From the NCBI RefSeq assembly GCF_003590095.1, contig NC_039478.1, positions 1,798,001 through 1,862,000 of the forward strand: DNA of 64,000 bases, read 5' to 3'. This DNA comes from Trichoplusia ni. Its lineage: Eukaryota; Arthropoda; Insecta; Lepidoptera; Noctuidae. Within the stretch, counting starts at the first letter, position 1. Each line of letters starts with the position of its first letter. Both the position numbers and the translations under genes were made by a program. Positions 1 through 14,556 of the stretch are shown in pieces. The notes below the pieces were generated by a model, which was not told the DNA's origin, did not search any database, and saw only the letters and a list, made by a program, of their open reading frames with translations.

Positions 1-3000
1 CTTCGCGAGTATTAATATGGTGCTATATGTTTTATTTATGTCTAAAAGAATATTAAGTGCAAGTGTTTTTAGTGTCAGTGTTTGTTATTCTATTTATAAC
101 GACTTTCAATAACATTATTATAGTCTATTCAAGGAAACGTAACATGATAAGTGTTTCTTTCTTTATATCTATCAAAACTTCTACCTGTTGCCTGTTCGAA
201 AAAAATATTTTGGATCTAAAATCACAAAAAAGTCCTGGAATAAACACTGATGATGTTAATACTCGGTGATTGCATAATAAACATGAGATGTTTACTACTT
301 TAAATGACAGAACATGTCACAATCAACAATCCGTCATTGCATTATTAATAATGGGGGGTACTTTTAAATTTTAAATACAAGGCAGGACGACTAAACTCTG
401 CGAACCGGTTGTCAACAACAAGCGCTTACGATAAATTCATGATTCATCACGTGCCGCCGGCCGCACTGACTCCCGCGCACTAGTTTAGTAGCGTTTGTTG
501 CAGCAAAGTTATATGGTAAAAGCACCCAAGGGAAAATCTAAAACTGCAGATTTTAAGATTCTGATATAGGAACATCCTACATTTATTATGTTGATGAAAC
601 TGTTATGATTGACGATATAAATAAATCCATTAAGGACGTCAACAAATGTGGAACTGAATAAAAAATATTTTTTGACAATCACATCTGGGCAAACGGTGTG
701 TGATATAACAGTTTTATCAACTTGCAAACTAAACCAAGAAGTTTAATTCAAACGCGGAATAAGATACAAAGCACAATGGAAAGATGTGTGCAAATTATTA
801 GTTTTAATTGTGATAAGTCGTGATTTTCATCATGCGGTGGCGACGTCGGCTTCTGATCAAGGTCTTCGCTCCCCGATCAGGACCGTGCCCGTGCCGGACA
901 CCATGCGTACCTTAAATAGATGTCAACAGGCTATGTGGAGCCTCAAGGTTAATGCCAGAAGGGACAGCGGGATAGTCTGCTTTACCAGTACATAAAGGGT
1001 AAAGGAAGGAACATGGATGGATTTGAGTCAGTAAAAGACAGAAACTCCCTTTCGCTCAACCGGCTCAACGCAAAGTGGGAGGAGTCATCTGGTGATTTCC
1101 CAACCGAGGAAAATAAGAACGCCGACTGTAATAAATGCGCGAGAGTAATTTATTTTACATCTAATAGTTCCAGTATAGGAGTCAAACGTATTGGGAGAGG
1201 TAATGAAAGATGATTTTTCGTCAAACACGCTGCGAGGGAGCCCATACTATCATCCTGAGAATTGTGTGATAAATAAGGGGGTCTACTGGATACGTCGTGA
1301 TATTATTATATAATTCTTATAGTTGTAAAAGTATACTAACACTAAGCGCTTTTTGCTAACTCCCTATGGAAAATGTATTCTTATAAAATTACATATTAAT
1401 ACTTAATATAGTAATATTCACCATTCAGTTTCGTTTTATTTACTAATCCAAAGTTTAATAGCTATTTTTTTCAAAATCGAGCCAGCCGTTCAAGCGTGAT
1501 GACACATAAAAAACTTGCTTAAATTAAGTATTTTGCCTTCTAAATTCTAATGTAATTAGTTTATTGAAAATTAGCAAACAACGAATTAACACCAATATGT
1601 TATGTTATTAATTACATTATATTGCAATATATATAAATAAAATTTAAACTAAGTTATTTATTGTACCTGTAAACTGCATATTTTCCAAAGGCTCCCAGCG
1701 CACGTTGAAATCTTTATGAGGCGGCGCCGTGTAACGTAAATATCCTTTACAAAACGAAGTCATATTTTTTGTAATTTAATATTAATTTAGCATTTTAATG
1801 GTAATGTTAATATAATACCTATATTTAATTTTAATTATCATTAATATTTTTTACATTTTCATTTAGCAAAATATATTGGTTTAGCTAATTTTGGTTATAT
1901 TTCGAATGTTAAAGTATCTTATTATTAATCCTGAGAAATACTTATAAGTGTTAACTAAACTTCATGTCTAAAATCTACGCTTCATACTTAAAAGGTTAAA
2001 CTTATCAAAATACAGTAAATGAACTTGAGAATAACGTAAAATTTCATGACTTTATTTATAAATGTACACATACACGAAAATAACAAACACGAAACCGAAT
2101 AAAAACGTAATAAAATACTGCGAACGACGCTTAATTAAAATATACGTGTTCACAGAAAAAAGCTGATAGCAAGAACCACAATACCACGAAACGAAGGCAT
2201 AAATATAAAATCAGTTGTCAACGTAAAAGAAAACCAAAGAAACCGAGAAACGCTCCATAATTTCTCATCGAGACACGTATGTACTCAAAGGTTCACACCT
2301 CCTTACGACCACGTTCGATTAATTACGGCATTCCTTCACCAGTTATTCCAATATTTCCTTTGCATTTCTTTAAATATGCTCAATTCGCGAATCTCAACTT
2401 TATCAGTAAAAGTATAAAGTTCGTTTCTCCTTGGTCGAAGAAAGTAGGGCGAACAGCTGATTACAAATCGTATTAAGATGGGAAGGTCACTGGGACGTTT
2501 ACCATAGGAGGTTAAGGTGCTTTGGTAAATAAAAGGAAGAATTTATTACTGGTTGTTTATTTTATTTCTAGTATTAAGAATTTCTTGTCAAGGAAAATCT
2601 ACCTTATACATTTAAAAGAAAGGATATTTTTTGCGTAATATTTTTATTTTTTGGTTTTAAATTTATATTTTATGAAGCCGAATTAATAAAGATTCACTTT
2701 TTGCATTTAAAACCAAAGAAAAACAGAAAATTCGAACTAACGACCTTCAGCCGATCAGCAGTTTGAGCGGGAAATGCGTAGATGTCTTTTGTATGGGACA
2801 TGGAAAATTAACAAACTTTCAATATACTTGAAAAATACCTTTAAATATAAAACTAAACAGGAAAAAAGTTAGAAAACTAATTATATATTCATTATAACCT
2901 AGTCAGACCCTAATTTGTTAACAACTTTATTTATAAAAGTTTTCATTACCTGCTTTAAATAACCGATTTTTGATAGTTATTTTTTACATTTAAAACTTTT

Positions 3001-3229
3001 TGAAAAGATTTTAAAATAAACAACATTATTTTTATTTTGAAAAACATGAGTAAAGCGCGCACGTGGCTAACCTACATTCATCAAAGTTTTCCGGCGCGGC
3101 GCCGTGAACTTCAAACGTAAACAAGCTGCGTTTAGAAATTTATAAAAACTTTAACACATAGAATTGTAGATTATTCCATGCATTTCATACTTTATGAAAC
3201 GTCAAAGCAATAAATATAGTTGTAAAGTT
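1..3229. other. AT-rich upstream sequence, no gene recognised
   Basis: I see no convincing coding exon, RNA gene or intact repeat here. Open frames are short and lack domain-like composition. A small GC-richer patch around 440-485 contains a CACGTG E-box and could be regulatory. If the CpG island at 3.2-3.6 kb is a promoter, this stretch is its 5' flank and would hold distal control elements. None can be named from sequence alone. Confidence 0.5.
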
Positions 3230-3234
3230 GTTGT

Positions 3235-3623
3235 TGACGCTAGAGTGCGGGTGTCTGCGCAGCGCAGCCTTGCCCACTAGCGACGCAGCGAGTGAGGCGC
3301 GCGGCGTTTGACGCGGCGCTCGGCCCCGCGTACACGATCCGTCATCGGCTGTGGGACAGAGGCTCCTCTAAATTAGGGAAAAGTGTTATGAAGGGGAGCA
3401 CGAGTCGGCAGTTCTCTGCATTAGTAAATACCGCGCCTTAGGCAGCGTACATCGACAATCGATCGGGGGGAGGGATATAGTCGCGCGTGCGTCCCGCGGT
3501 CGCCCGCCCGCGTGTCGCTTCTCAACCGTCGCCGCTGTCGCACGTTTGCGACCTGTGGAACGCGCCGAGTCGGACTTGTTGCCAACCCCACCTGTTAACT
3601 CATGGGGGCACCCTGAAACTCAG
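3235..3623 (+). promoter_or_regulatory. CpG-rich promoter with untranslated first exon ending in a strong splice donor
   Basis: This block is sharply richer in G+C and CpG than its surroundings, for example the stretches near 3250-3330 and 3480-3560. It ends in CAG|GTAAGT, with the last exon base at 3623 and the donor GT at 3624. It has no long frame from an ATG: the ATG at 3602 opens a four-codon frame stopped by TGA, so any exon here is untranslated or a short upstream ORF. A CACCTG E-box (CAGGTG on the other strand) lies at about 3589-3594, just before the donor. The nearest plus-strand coding exon with an acceptor is at 58096. Developmental regulators in insects commonly have an untranslated first exon and a long first intron, so I infer this is that gene's promoter. 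The transcription start cannot be placed exactly. It could instead belong to a non-coding RNA. Confidence 0.55.
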
Positions 3624-3829
3624 GTAAGTTTTATCAAACACTTCTATTCAGTCCAGCTAGCGGCGAAATATTTTTTAAAAAATTCCCAAAAGTTTCGAAA
3701 ATTTTGCTCCTGCAAACAAAAGTTTCAAAAGTCGCGCGCTTTCGCAACTGACGTAACAAACTTTGCGTATTATTTTTCCGCGTTTCTAACCAGTGGAGTA
3801 TTTATTTAACAATTTTAAATAATCAAATA

Positions 3830-4055
3830 AATATTTAGGAAGTTTTTAGTGTTGTCAAAAAAGTTTTAAAGTGTTTGTGTGTCCTTGTACTTGACTTTGA
3901 AGTGACTTAAAAACTTTGAAAGTGTCGGGAAAAGTTTAAAAGTGATTTAATTTAAAAAATATCGTTTCAAAATTGTTGTTTATTATAAATTCTTTTAAAA
4001 TAAAAATGTTTGAGTAATTAACAACTTCCAAAAAGTTTAAAAAGTCACGACGTAG
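3830..4055 (+). other. Possible alternative untranslated first exon (or extension of it) with second strong donor
   Basis: The stretch is dense in AGTG, AAAGTG and AAAAGTTT words (about 3845-3945 and 4025-4045), a composition I associate with insect 5' untranslated leaders. It ends in TAG|GTAAGT, with the last exon base at 4055 and the donor GT at 4056. Stops are present in the forward frames, so it would be non-coding. It may be an independent first exon started just upstream. It may also be the distal part of a longer exon when the donor at 3624 is skipped. Composition plus one good donor is all the support. Confidence 0.35.
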
Positions 4056-7000
4056 GTAAGTTTACTTTACTATTCGGGTAAAGAAGTATTGTTTATTTTT
4101 ATTGGCACATAAGTTTAATGCGAATGATTAAGCGAATTTTATTTTAATGTTATATTTGGTGAAATTTAATTAATAATTACGTTATAATTTTATTCAATTG
4201 TCAGTGTGAGTAACTTTGTTCCAAATTATTATTAAATGAGTTTAATTAAAAAAATATTAAAGAGTTTTGCTTTTTTGAAGTTATATATCCTTGTTTTATT
4301 TATAATTTTAAAAAAGAATGGAAGTTTAACGAAAGTTATCTGTGCTTCTTAGAGTTGTTACAAACATTTCGCTCGCGCTTTTCATACTGGTATTTTATTT
4401 ATTTTGAATTTGATAAATTGAACCAGCAGGTCTTCTTATCTTTGACATTATTTGTATTATTTATTTTTCTAATAGGTATCTTTCTAATATCTGAACTTTT
4501 AAACTAACTTAGTCATGTTTAGTTATTATTTTATGCTAAGTTAAACACATCCAGAGTGATTCATACATATTTTCTCTTATTTAATTAAATTTTATATAGA
4601 ATTTTTCTAAAACTCTTTTTATCGTTATAAAGCCACGTCCCTGGTGTCGGTAATATGCTTATTATTAATAGCATTTAACTTCAAATTCTCGGTGTTAAGT
4701 TGTAGCAACGAAACGGTTTTAATTGCCCCTCAATTGGTGCTTAATTATTACCCAAGAGCATACGTTTTCACACGTCTTTTGATCACAATTTTCATACAAA
4801 TTAACGGGCTTTGTTTTTTCATAATGATTCTAAGAAAAGTAATGTATTTTCATTGTTTAAAAAATAATACATTTAATACACAATTATTTTATTCTCCAAA
4901 AAAATAATTTCGATAAATTTTGTTCTCGAAAAAAAAATCCGTATTTTAAAATAATTTAAATGGTAAATTTTAAATGTAGACAGTTTTGTAAAAGCACAAA
5001 GGTTGCAGGGATGTTTGTGAACCGCTTTGGTATTCCAAAGTTTTATGTGGAAATGCTCGCGGGGTTTTTCCCTTGTTTTTCGTCAAGCGAGACTTTTGCA
5101 ATTGTTTTGAAATGTCCAAATGTTCCGCTGCTACTGGTGGACAGGGAATCGAGCTTACATCATTTATTATCTGAACAAATGAGTTTCTAACACGCGGCGT
5201 GTAATTTATTTATTACGAAATGAACAATATTATTGACATTTTTAGACTTTTGATATATAATCGTTTGTATATTTTAATGAAAAATTTACTTATAACTTAA
5301 GACTTACTTAAAAAATCTCTCAAACAGATAAAATTCAATCTGTTTGTATTTAACTTAAGAAAGATAAGTCACAGACAATTTAGTAACTGTACTAAACTAG
5401 ACAGATTGCGTGATCCTCCATGGTGTCACAGATACTCACACAGATACCTTTGTATTTGGTTGAGAGCTACGTTGTGTTCATTTACTGAACCCATTCATCC
5501 TTTATATCATCTAAGTGTCTGTCTACCTTGTATTGTGAGGGATTTCAGTAGCAATTGAGTACAGACAATGATATACAAATGGATGAGCGATGCGCTTTCG
5601 CAGTTTAGATAGTGCTAGATATAGTAGTTGTTGCATTTATAGATAAATAATATAGTAAATTAGGTTTGAATTTATAGAAAACTAATATGAGATTTATAGG
5701 CTAATTATAAATGTAAAATTACCGTCGGACTGTCTGTTGGTAAATATTCTTGATTAGTTTTATGAAAATAGGATGAGGTTAGATTCAATAAGGTTTATAG
5801 GTGTACGCACGTTAACTGGTATCTTTCTAGTCGAAGCCATGTAGGAAAGGTAGAACATTGAAGTTCCTTTATCATCGTTAGACGTTCTAAAGTTCCTTTG
5901 TACAGTCAATTACCAATGAATTGGAGAGCAAGGTAGTTTAGGCTTACTAATAAATTGCTCAATAATCCTTTTAACAAAGCTGACTAAACAGTTTGTGGTA
6001 GATTGGTTTGGCAATATCGCGTTTAGTTCCATTGAGACGCTGCAACTGTCTCGGCGAACACGGCCTCGGTTAGACCAATCAAATATTCAATTCAGCTTAG
6101 ATGAAATTCCTAAGTCCGATACTAAATTGGATGAACTAAACAGCTTAGGTTAGTCGTGTATAAGTCTTGAGACGATAGTGGGCGGCGTTGTTTTCAGGTG
6201 GCTAGAGCAATACAAACTCTTAGAAGTTTATGTATGAGGGTTACTAGTCGATAAAGTCAGATGTCGAAGAATGTGTTTATGTGTTTACGAAAAGCGTCCT
6301 GAAGATTTTGTCACATTCATTTCGGCTTGCAGTAACTTAACTACCACAGTTTGATAAATAATTGTCAAATAAAATATTGTCCCTTTTGTATCGACACAAA
6401 TTGTTTCACAAAGCCGCAACCATTACTTACAATTGGCGCGGTACCAGGCGGTGCGAATAAAAAATAAAAGTATGGAATAGTTATTTGCGTTTCGAGTACT
6501 AACAGGATCATTTTATTCTATTCAAACCGAGCTTTAATGAATTTATAGCGAAAACGTTCCAGTGATTTAAGTAACCGCGAGAATTTTTCATTTGTTTTAT
6601 TTCGTTTCCAGGTACCTAAATGTTAAATGGGAGGTTGGCTATTGGAGGTTGTAAAATGAAATATAGAATCGGTATATTGGTAGGTATATACCTACAGCTG
6701 TACATAGACCTCCCTGCAGAGGAAGTGGGTGGGATTATTCAGTAGTCACGCCTCATTGCAAACTTCCATTCATATTTTAATAGTTTCAACGGAGTTTCGA
6801 ACGTTAAAGTTGGTTTTTGCATAGTTTTCTCCAATTATGTTCTTAGGTAACATTTAGCGAGTTTCTTGGAGGTGGATTAGGTAAAGGTTAAGTTTTAGTT
6901 GTACGAGGTATTATGAATGTTGATCCACGCTTGCCGCGGTGGGACCGGAGATGTGTTTACCGTTTGTAAACACACCGGGTATAGGGAAGCCTGTAGTGCC

Positions 7001-9786
7001 ATTGTTCCTGACTGTCTAACTTTGATCCTTGATGTTAATAAGTCATTATAATACCAACTAACAGTTTTACTACGAGATATTGTTTGATGGGAAATGAGTT
7101 AGGAAGTTACTTTATTAATACGGTGAATGACAGATTCAAGAAAGCAAAACAATAAAAAATATAATTGCTAAGCAGAAAAAAATGTTACCAATTGTTAGAT
7201 TTTGTTTCTTGCTGTGTTTTTAGTGGAGCAGTAGATTCTGGGACAGTTTTGTCAAATAGAGCATAAGACAGGTAACTAAAAATACTAACAGAACTTAAGG
7301 CTTTTAGTAAAAACTGAAAAACTTTTTTTTTTCTATTCACATAGGCACTTTTAAACGTTTTTGTAATGACTTTAGTTTTGATCTTTTAAAGCGTACTTTG
7401 TATTGCGGTTTGCGAATAAGCACACTATAACAACAATAGCTAAAATACCTAAATAAATTTTGAACTAAAGATATCAATTTTATGTTATTATATTGATATT
7501 CAATGAATTATGAAATTTTAATTATGATGGGGTATAAAAAGTATTTATACAGTCTCTCGGTTAATAGTTTGATCTATTTATGTTTGCGGGACAAAAGAAA
7601 AACTACGATTCCCTTATTATGCATTAAATACAAGACAACACGAGGGATACAAAAAATAATTTTCCTCGTTCCTATTGTTGCTTCCCTTCGATCTTCTGCG
7701 ATCTCACCATCATACATTGACCTGGTTAGAGAGACCGTCTTAGAAGTGCCTATACTTTATCAAACGAAAAAAAATACGTTATCTTTTCTTCCATACTCTG
7801 TTTTTCTATTGTTGGTGTATTTAAACTATTAAATAAATAACAAGTTACGTTGTCATTTAGTCAATCAAAAAACTATGTTGCATAATGACTCCTTCATGTC
7901 AACTTCGAAACCTCCTTAACGTTTATTAAGTGGGTTAAAAACATCGTTCATTAGATCAAATATATATCTCTTCAATAACTCTTCTTTCCCAATCATCTGA
8001 AATAATTTAGATGATAAAAAAGAGAATGAAAACTGGAAAGTATATTAAGGAAGTCGAATATAAAATAATATATACCGGTACACTGACCTGCCTCCACATA
8101 AAATATTTATTAGACAGACAGTCTCGAAACATAATCTCATTAGGAAACCTTTTAGTAGTATAGTAGTCCTTATTTCACGGAAAATAAGGCTCATTTTCAT
8201 TATGTGAAAAGTTTGATAGAGTTACATAGTTTTCTGGTCAAGAAGTGTTTTGGAAACAGTTGAATGATAGGCAGTGATCTTCGCAGATGTGTGTGTATGT
8301 CCATGTGCTAATAAGAAAATAACACAAAATTTAAAACAAGATTATGGTCTCATAAATAAAAATGGTGCCACTAGCAGTCATATAAAGATCGTAACTTATC
8401 CCATATGACAAAATTGGTTAAGATTAGGAAAACAAATGTATTTTTTTTGGGAAATCGTACATACAAAAAGTTCTTAATATATTGTGTTAGATCCTAATTG
8501 CAAACAACTACAAATCATTAGTACATCCTACCATATGTTATAATAGCAATTTTTAAGACCACGTGTGTGATCGAAACGAAACGTAATTATTATCATAAAG
8601 TGTTTATTAACCGTCCTAATAACTAGGTTTTATTGACACAAAATGTATCAAGTTAAAATATTAATTCAAATAAAAGGCCTAAGTTGAAAATTAAATCTCT
8701 TAATGCATAAATCCTGGTTCTGTGTAAAGTATAAAGTTTTTACTGAAGGCCGCGGGCTCAGCGATGAAACTATTTTAATCCGGATGCAACTCGCTAAGAT
8801 GCAAATAAAGTATTTTACTAAAACATTAAACAAGTTTCCGTTGAACATTGTTAACTAACTTAACAGAACTGCATTTGTTCCGAAGCCTAAAGTTTTTCTT
8901 TAAGCCTTTCTTGTATTGTTTTCCCCGTGTATTTAAATACGGCATAATTGTTATGGAAAAATGCTTGTTAAGAATGAGCTCTGTCTCGGCCCTGATGACA
9001 TGTTTGAAAAACGTGTTCTTTGTACCTACATATGTATATCCGTGATACTTGTGCTATAGTTACCTTTTACCTTTTTTCGTGCATTGCAAATCAATTTTGT
9101 AACACATTGGGCTAAAACTTAAGGTTTACTTGGCATTTCATATTATAGTAACGAAACCAATGTGTTTTTCGTCCATTGGGTTTTAACTTCGATAGTAGCC
9201 TAAAATAGAGAGTCAAAGGACCAGAATCTTGTTAGTCGAATCTAAACTCATTTCAAATTACCTTAAAAAAGGTTCCAAAATAAAAATCTATAAAACACGT
9301 TACAGATAAAGTATTTCTAAAATGAATTTGTGAAAATGTTTGAAGTCCAAATGGCCTCGTTCCTCTTAACCTCGGGAAAACCGCAGGAAAATTATCCGCG
9401 CGGTCGAGTTCACGGGCGGAAGCTAGTATATATTAAATGAGAGCAAGAATTTATATTTTCATGTTCGTTTATAATTCTGTAGCATTTCGAAGTTATATTC
9501 TGAAATAGAGGGCGTTGTGACGGGGATTACGTTTAGGAAGAAAATTAAATAGCTTGTGATAAAACCTTGTATAAAAACTGCATAATTACAAACTTATTTC
9601 AATTGTAGACGAACTTTCGCAGTTCAAATTCGCATGTTTAATTTCTGTATAGCCTAGACATATATAACAATTGTGTTTTAGTTGACGACAAAATCTAAAT
9701 CAAACAATAAAAATACTGAGTTTGGCACAGAAAATCAAAACAACAAGGTCAGTGTTACTCGACAGTTACGTTAGGATTATAAAGCT
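4056..9786. other. AT-rich presumed intron, nothing recognised
   Basis: No coding exon, intact mobile element or RNA gene is recognised. Frames such as the 109-codon one at 7503-7832 are rich in Tyr, Leu, Ile and Lys, as expected of translated AT-rich DNA, and show no motif. A homopolymer T run lies near 7323-7332. Confidence 0.5.
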
Positions 9787-9996
9787 ACTAGCTTTTCGGC
9801 TTCGCCCGCGTCGAGGTCGGTTATATCGCGTTTCCAAGATAACTCTTCAAAAGTCTGGGATAATAACTATGCCATGTTCTTTCTCAAGGTCAACTCTATC
9901 TCTGTACCAAATTTCATTAAAATCAGTTCAGTGGTTTAGACGTGAAAGCGTAACAGACAGACAGAGTTACTTTCGCATTCATAATATAAGTAGGGA
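9787..9996 (+). mobile_element. Dispersed lepidopteran non-autonomous repeat, 'ACTAGCTTTTCGGCTTCGCCCG' class
   Basis: It begins ACTAGCTTTTCGGCTTCGCC and ends with a segment reading ACAGACAGACAGAGTTACTTTCGC then ATAATATAAGTAGGG. The middle has CCAAATTTCATTAAAATC and AGTTCAGTGGTTTAGACGTG. This layout is very common across moth and butterfly genomes, and the element at 37821-38191 shows the same 3'-end words on the opposite strand. It has no coding capacity. I cannot assign the superfamily from sequence. Confidence 0.7.
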
Positions 9997-12900
9997 TTCC
10001 TTACACCAACATCTACATCAACTAGGATGTTATTAAGATATGTCACATTTAATTTACTCAAAAGTACTCAGCTGTTAATGTACAAATAATTATTCATCAA
10101 CACTTAATACTGCTAAATGTTAATCAACCGAAAGATTTAACTTAAAAGCAATATTTAAAATAATATTTTAATGCCGGATGCAATGCACCATTCATTTTTG
10201 AATGACAAAATTGAGGGTCGTCCGTCAAACTGTTATCGTCGAGCCCATAAATTAAAATTTCACGCCTCAATGTCCAGTTGAATATAAATTCACGTTCGCG
10301 TTTTATCTTCTGTTTTGCATTTTAAAATATTATTTTCGAAGCATTTGTGGACAAGCAACAAGAACTGCCAATTTCAATTTTCTTTTGTTTTTCCATCCGC
10401 AAACAATATGGAAACTCGATGCGTTTGAAATTGAACAACTTTTCTAAAAAAATATAGTTAACTGTCAAAAATTACTTTGGGCTGTAACAAAATTCTCCTC
10501 AATTGATAAAAAAATGTATTTTTGTATGATGTAAGTAGTTTAAGTGCAGGCAGTAGTACTCTCAGCACAGAAGTTTTTTAAAGACTATGAGACGAGTCCG
10601 TCGCTGAGTAGACTTCTCTTAGGTTAGGTACACACGTATTAACCCGAGCGATTCTGAGGCAAAACCTCGATAGAATCTCACATGTACTGGTTTCCTCCTG
10701 AAATATTTTCTCTATCGTTTTAGGAAGTCACCATTACTTTTATTACAAACATGAATTCAAAATGACAAGGATGCAAACTGGGATTCTAACCTATGACCTA
10801 TGATTCCTATGAGTTTCCCAGAAAAATAAACTTTGATCCAGGTACGGCGTTGAATTGACTTCAGTGCCACTGAAAGCCAATCCCAATACCGTTTTACAAA
10901 AGATGCAGAAGAAGCTAGAATAATTCAGTGAATTGTAATATAATACAAAATCTTTACTTGAATATTATTACAAACAATAGCAAAGCAAGGAATACCGAGC
11001 ACGGTCATTAAATTAATTGCAGCATTGCCGAGAAAATACATCATAATATCTTAACTCGAGCAACATTAATACTCTTAGCGCCGAAATGAACTTAGGTAAA
11101 CCATGTTACGTAGGAAGTAACACGAATTCATAATACGAGAAAATGTTGGTACTAATTATTTATTTAAAGCACAAACGTACTCACTTGAGCTTTCACAACT
11201 AAAACGCTGATCCGCTTTTGTGAGACTCATCATAAAATAAACTCGAATCAAGTACAGTATTTATTCCGTTTAAATCCGCTCATGATATTAACCTGGAAAG
11301 CGCAACGGTGGCTTGCTAAGCAGAAAACGTTTCTACAATTTTGCGAAATCCCAGTAATTACTTATTTTGCATGTACAGAATGTTGTGTGTGGACGTTGAT
11401 CGTATAACAATGCTTGTTTGCACCCTTTATAGACAAAAGGGGTGAATTTTGAGCGTGTACCGGACCGTTCACGGCCAAACAGACATATTTTTGGTCTGTA
11501 TTTGTTCACGGTACCCTTTTATTGAAAAAGAATCGAATTTTCCTCGTATGTTCATTGTAAATAATGTGTACGTTTTTTACAAAGTTTAAATTAATGGATA
11601 AAAATAATTTATAGTTAAAGAAAAAACTGATTTTACTATCAAAGAAACCTGAAAAGAAAAGTACTGGGTAGATTTTTTTAACACAGCACATCAATTTAGG
11701 AATTGAAAAACCAATACATATATGGTGATTAAATTCGCCATTAAAACACTCACACATCCTTATTCAATTGATTTAAGGATTGAAAAGAAACAAAAATATA
11801 TAGAAAGCACCGACTCTTACTGCTTAAAATATGTATTGTACTTCTAAAACATCTATCTAATATTACAATCTGCTAGCAGCATACTTTACGAGTATGTCGA
11901 TATATTGTTACTAAGAGTCCGGTAACAAATGACTCACTACGACATCTTAAAGTGAGACTTGCAGTTGTGGGAAAGAGATGCCTTACTTTGTCATGTATTG
12001 CGCATTCACTCTAACATAACTGCAACAGTCCTCCTTAGAGGTTTCAGTAAGACTTGTTGGAGACAACTGTGTCCATAACTTGCCCGTTACGTAACTTCCA
12101 GAGTTCTAAGCCGTATCGTTTTAAATACTCAAAGCGCCGAGTGTCCTCCACTATATATTAATTAGACCAAAACTTTGTTGTTCCAATACGCCTAACTAGC
12201 AAGACTAGTTAGGTAAGTTGCAAACTCAGGTACAGTTACAGTGGCATTAAAGGAGGTTTCATAATTAAAGGAAAGGCACATGATGACAGAATTTAAGACG
12301 TTGTTCTTGTGTATAAGAATATTTTATAGATATCTAGCAATGATCTTTTTAAAGTTAGCTAGAATGAATAAACTTTATAACTAATAAATAACAGGATTTT
12401 TTATTAAAAAACAAATACCGTGAAATATATACACTTTATTCTTTCTCAATCGGCTAAAAAACTGCACTTCATAAGAGTTAATATTTTAAAAATTTTACCT
12501 CTACAGAGTATTTAATAAACATTCATTGTTTCAAAAACCTATTGCTGGCTGAAAATGACTGAAATTACCAGCGATACATTTTCATCGAGTATTAAACTCT
12601 TTTGTTGTGCTTTAATAGTTAATTTTCGTATACACTTCATTGCACTGAATCTTTTGGAAACAAATATCGCATTCTATTACGTTCACGCGAGACCTGGCAC
12701 TGTATAGATTGTTTATTAAAAGTTCCTTTGAAATCGAGTCTGCACACTGGTTCAAACAAAAGGCACTGGATTTTTAAAGAAGGCTGTCTGTTACCGACAC
12801 CGTCGACTATAGATCAAAGAGGATTAGATGGAAATGCCTCTTCATATTTTTTGTTTTGAAATTAGTTACAATATTTATTTTTTATTTATTCATTTTTACA

Positions 12901-14556
12901 GGTAATCATCAGTTAATGCAACAGTTAAAGTAATATTTTACTTAGTCTACTAATGTACTTATACCCATATGCTGTTTGGTAGATAAATTGGTAAAACATT
13001 AAAATCTGCTTTGTTCGGTCTATGACATCGATTTTGACTTGAAAAAACAATTTCAAAATAAGTTTGATCTTGAGATTGGTATAAAATGTAGGTCGATTTT
13101 GAATTCTGACTTTTAATGATGATAATCATCTCGTAACGTCGATGTGGCCGCCTACTCGTGACGGCACTTCTTGCAGCTTATCCAGGTTTCATACCTGTCA
13201 AAGAAATTCTGTCCTCTATGATCAATACCATCAGTGGTAACAGTGGAATTCTTTGCCATGGACCATCTCCTATTTTGAATTTATCTTTGAAGCTTTTAGT
13301 GCTACTGTTGCAATTAATAATGCTTTACATAAAACTGTAATGTTGTCGTTATTAACAACAAGACTTAAAGTAATATTACTGCATGTGTAAGAGAGACATC
13401 AATCTACTCTGTACAGCATGCTGTCTTGCTCGCACAGCTGCATAGTCTTACCTTAAGAGGCATCAAGCCAAGTCCCGCGCATATTACTGCGCATCTCACG
13501 CATAGCTTTACGAAATTGACCCTCTAACTGGTCAACTATTTAGGGTGATTCGGCGGAGAAATCTATAAATTGGGGACAGAAATGGCGCAGTTGCTCACGA
13601 TCGGAGTACTGCGCTGTGGGTTGTTGGTTCGATCGGGCACGCGACACGCTTGCGTGACACAAATACGTGTACAAGTATCACAGAACAACGTTTCCCGCTT
13701 TAATTATTTAATAAAACTAGTGCTCGAATCACGAATGTGGTATCAAAAATACTATGTAGTGTTAATGCAGTTAAGATTTAAATACATATATTATATTTAA
13801 GTCCAAAATTATATATATAAAAAGCTGATAAATTAAAAAAAAAGAATAATCCCGATCGCCATTCACCGATTTCCTCAGAATTGAAGGCTATGCCGGCGTA
13901 GTACGACGATACGTAAATAGTGCTTATTTATTATTAAACTCCCTATTTCTGTAGTACCGTCGTCATTCAGAACGAACTATTGACAATTACGAGTTCAACA
14001 GCTGACTTTGAGAGTTCGTTGACCTTTAACCTGTTGTTCGAGCGTATTATGGAGGGGTCATATGGCTTCTTGACGCTACCTTATAATGTTTCTGACGTTC
14101 TAGGCTTTGTTTAACTGTGGGGTGAAATACGTTGTTCGATACAATTTAATATTATACTGCTTTTGTATTTTAGCTTGTCTATTAAAGAAGCTTTACTATT
14201 ATTAATTATTTTATCGTCAGAATATGAGAGATTCCTGTTTAATTAATAACTCACTTCTAACTTTAATCTAATAATTAGAGGTATCATTCTAATCGTTTAT
14301 TTCTCTTGAGAAAAAAACTGCAACACACTAACCCTTGCTAAGACAAAAATAACAAAAAATAAACAATAAAAACAAGTGAAAGTTTACGCTTAATACAACG
14401 CGGCAACGGTCGGCTGTCAAAATAAATACCGAATAAACTTGGGATCCGTATAGTTAGAGAGTGCTTCATAATTTTTACAAGCCCTCTACGAGTGTTACGT
14501 AGTACGCGTAAAAACATGAAGATAATTCCTACCTCGAGTGGGCAACCAGACACACC
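9997..14556. other. AT-rich presumed intron, nothing recognised
   Basis: No gene or intact repeat is recognised. A moderately GC-richer patch around 13430-13680 contains several GCGC words but no long plausible exon. The rest is AT-rich filler. Confidence 0.5.

Noticed and set aside
3546..3809. Plus-strand frame across the CpG-rich block
   Set aside because: It has no ATG at its left end, starting at TTGCG-type context, and reads straight through a perfect splice donor at 3624 into AT-rich sequence, so it is not taken as coding.
7503..7832. 109-codon frame rich in Leu, Tyr, Ile and Lys
   Set aside because: Composition is what AT-rich DNA gives by chance. There is no signal peptide pattern, domain or splice context.
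13158..13340. 60-codon frame with a hydrophobic end as a small membrane protein
   Set aside because: No recognisable family, no supporting splice signals, and hydrophobic composition is common in T-rich chance frames.
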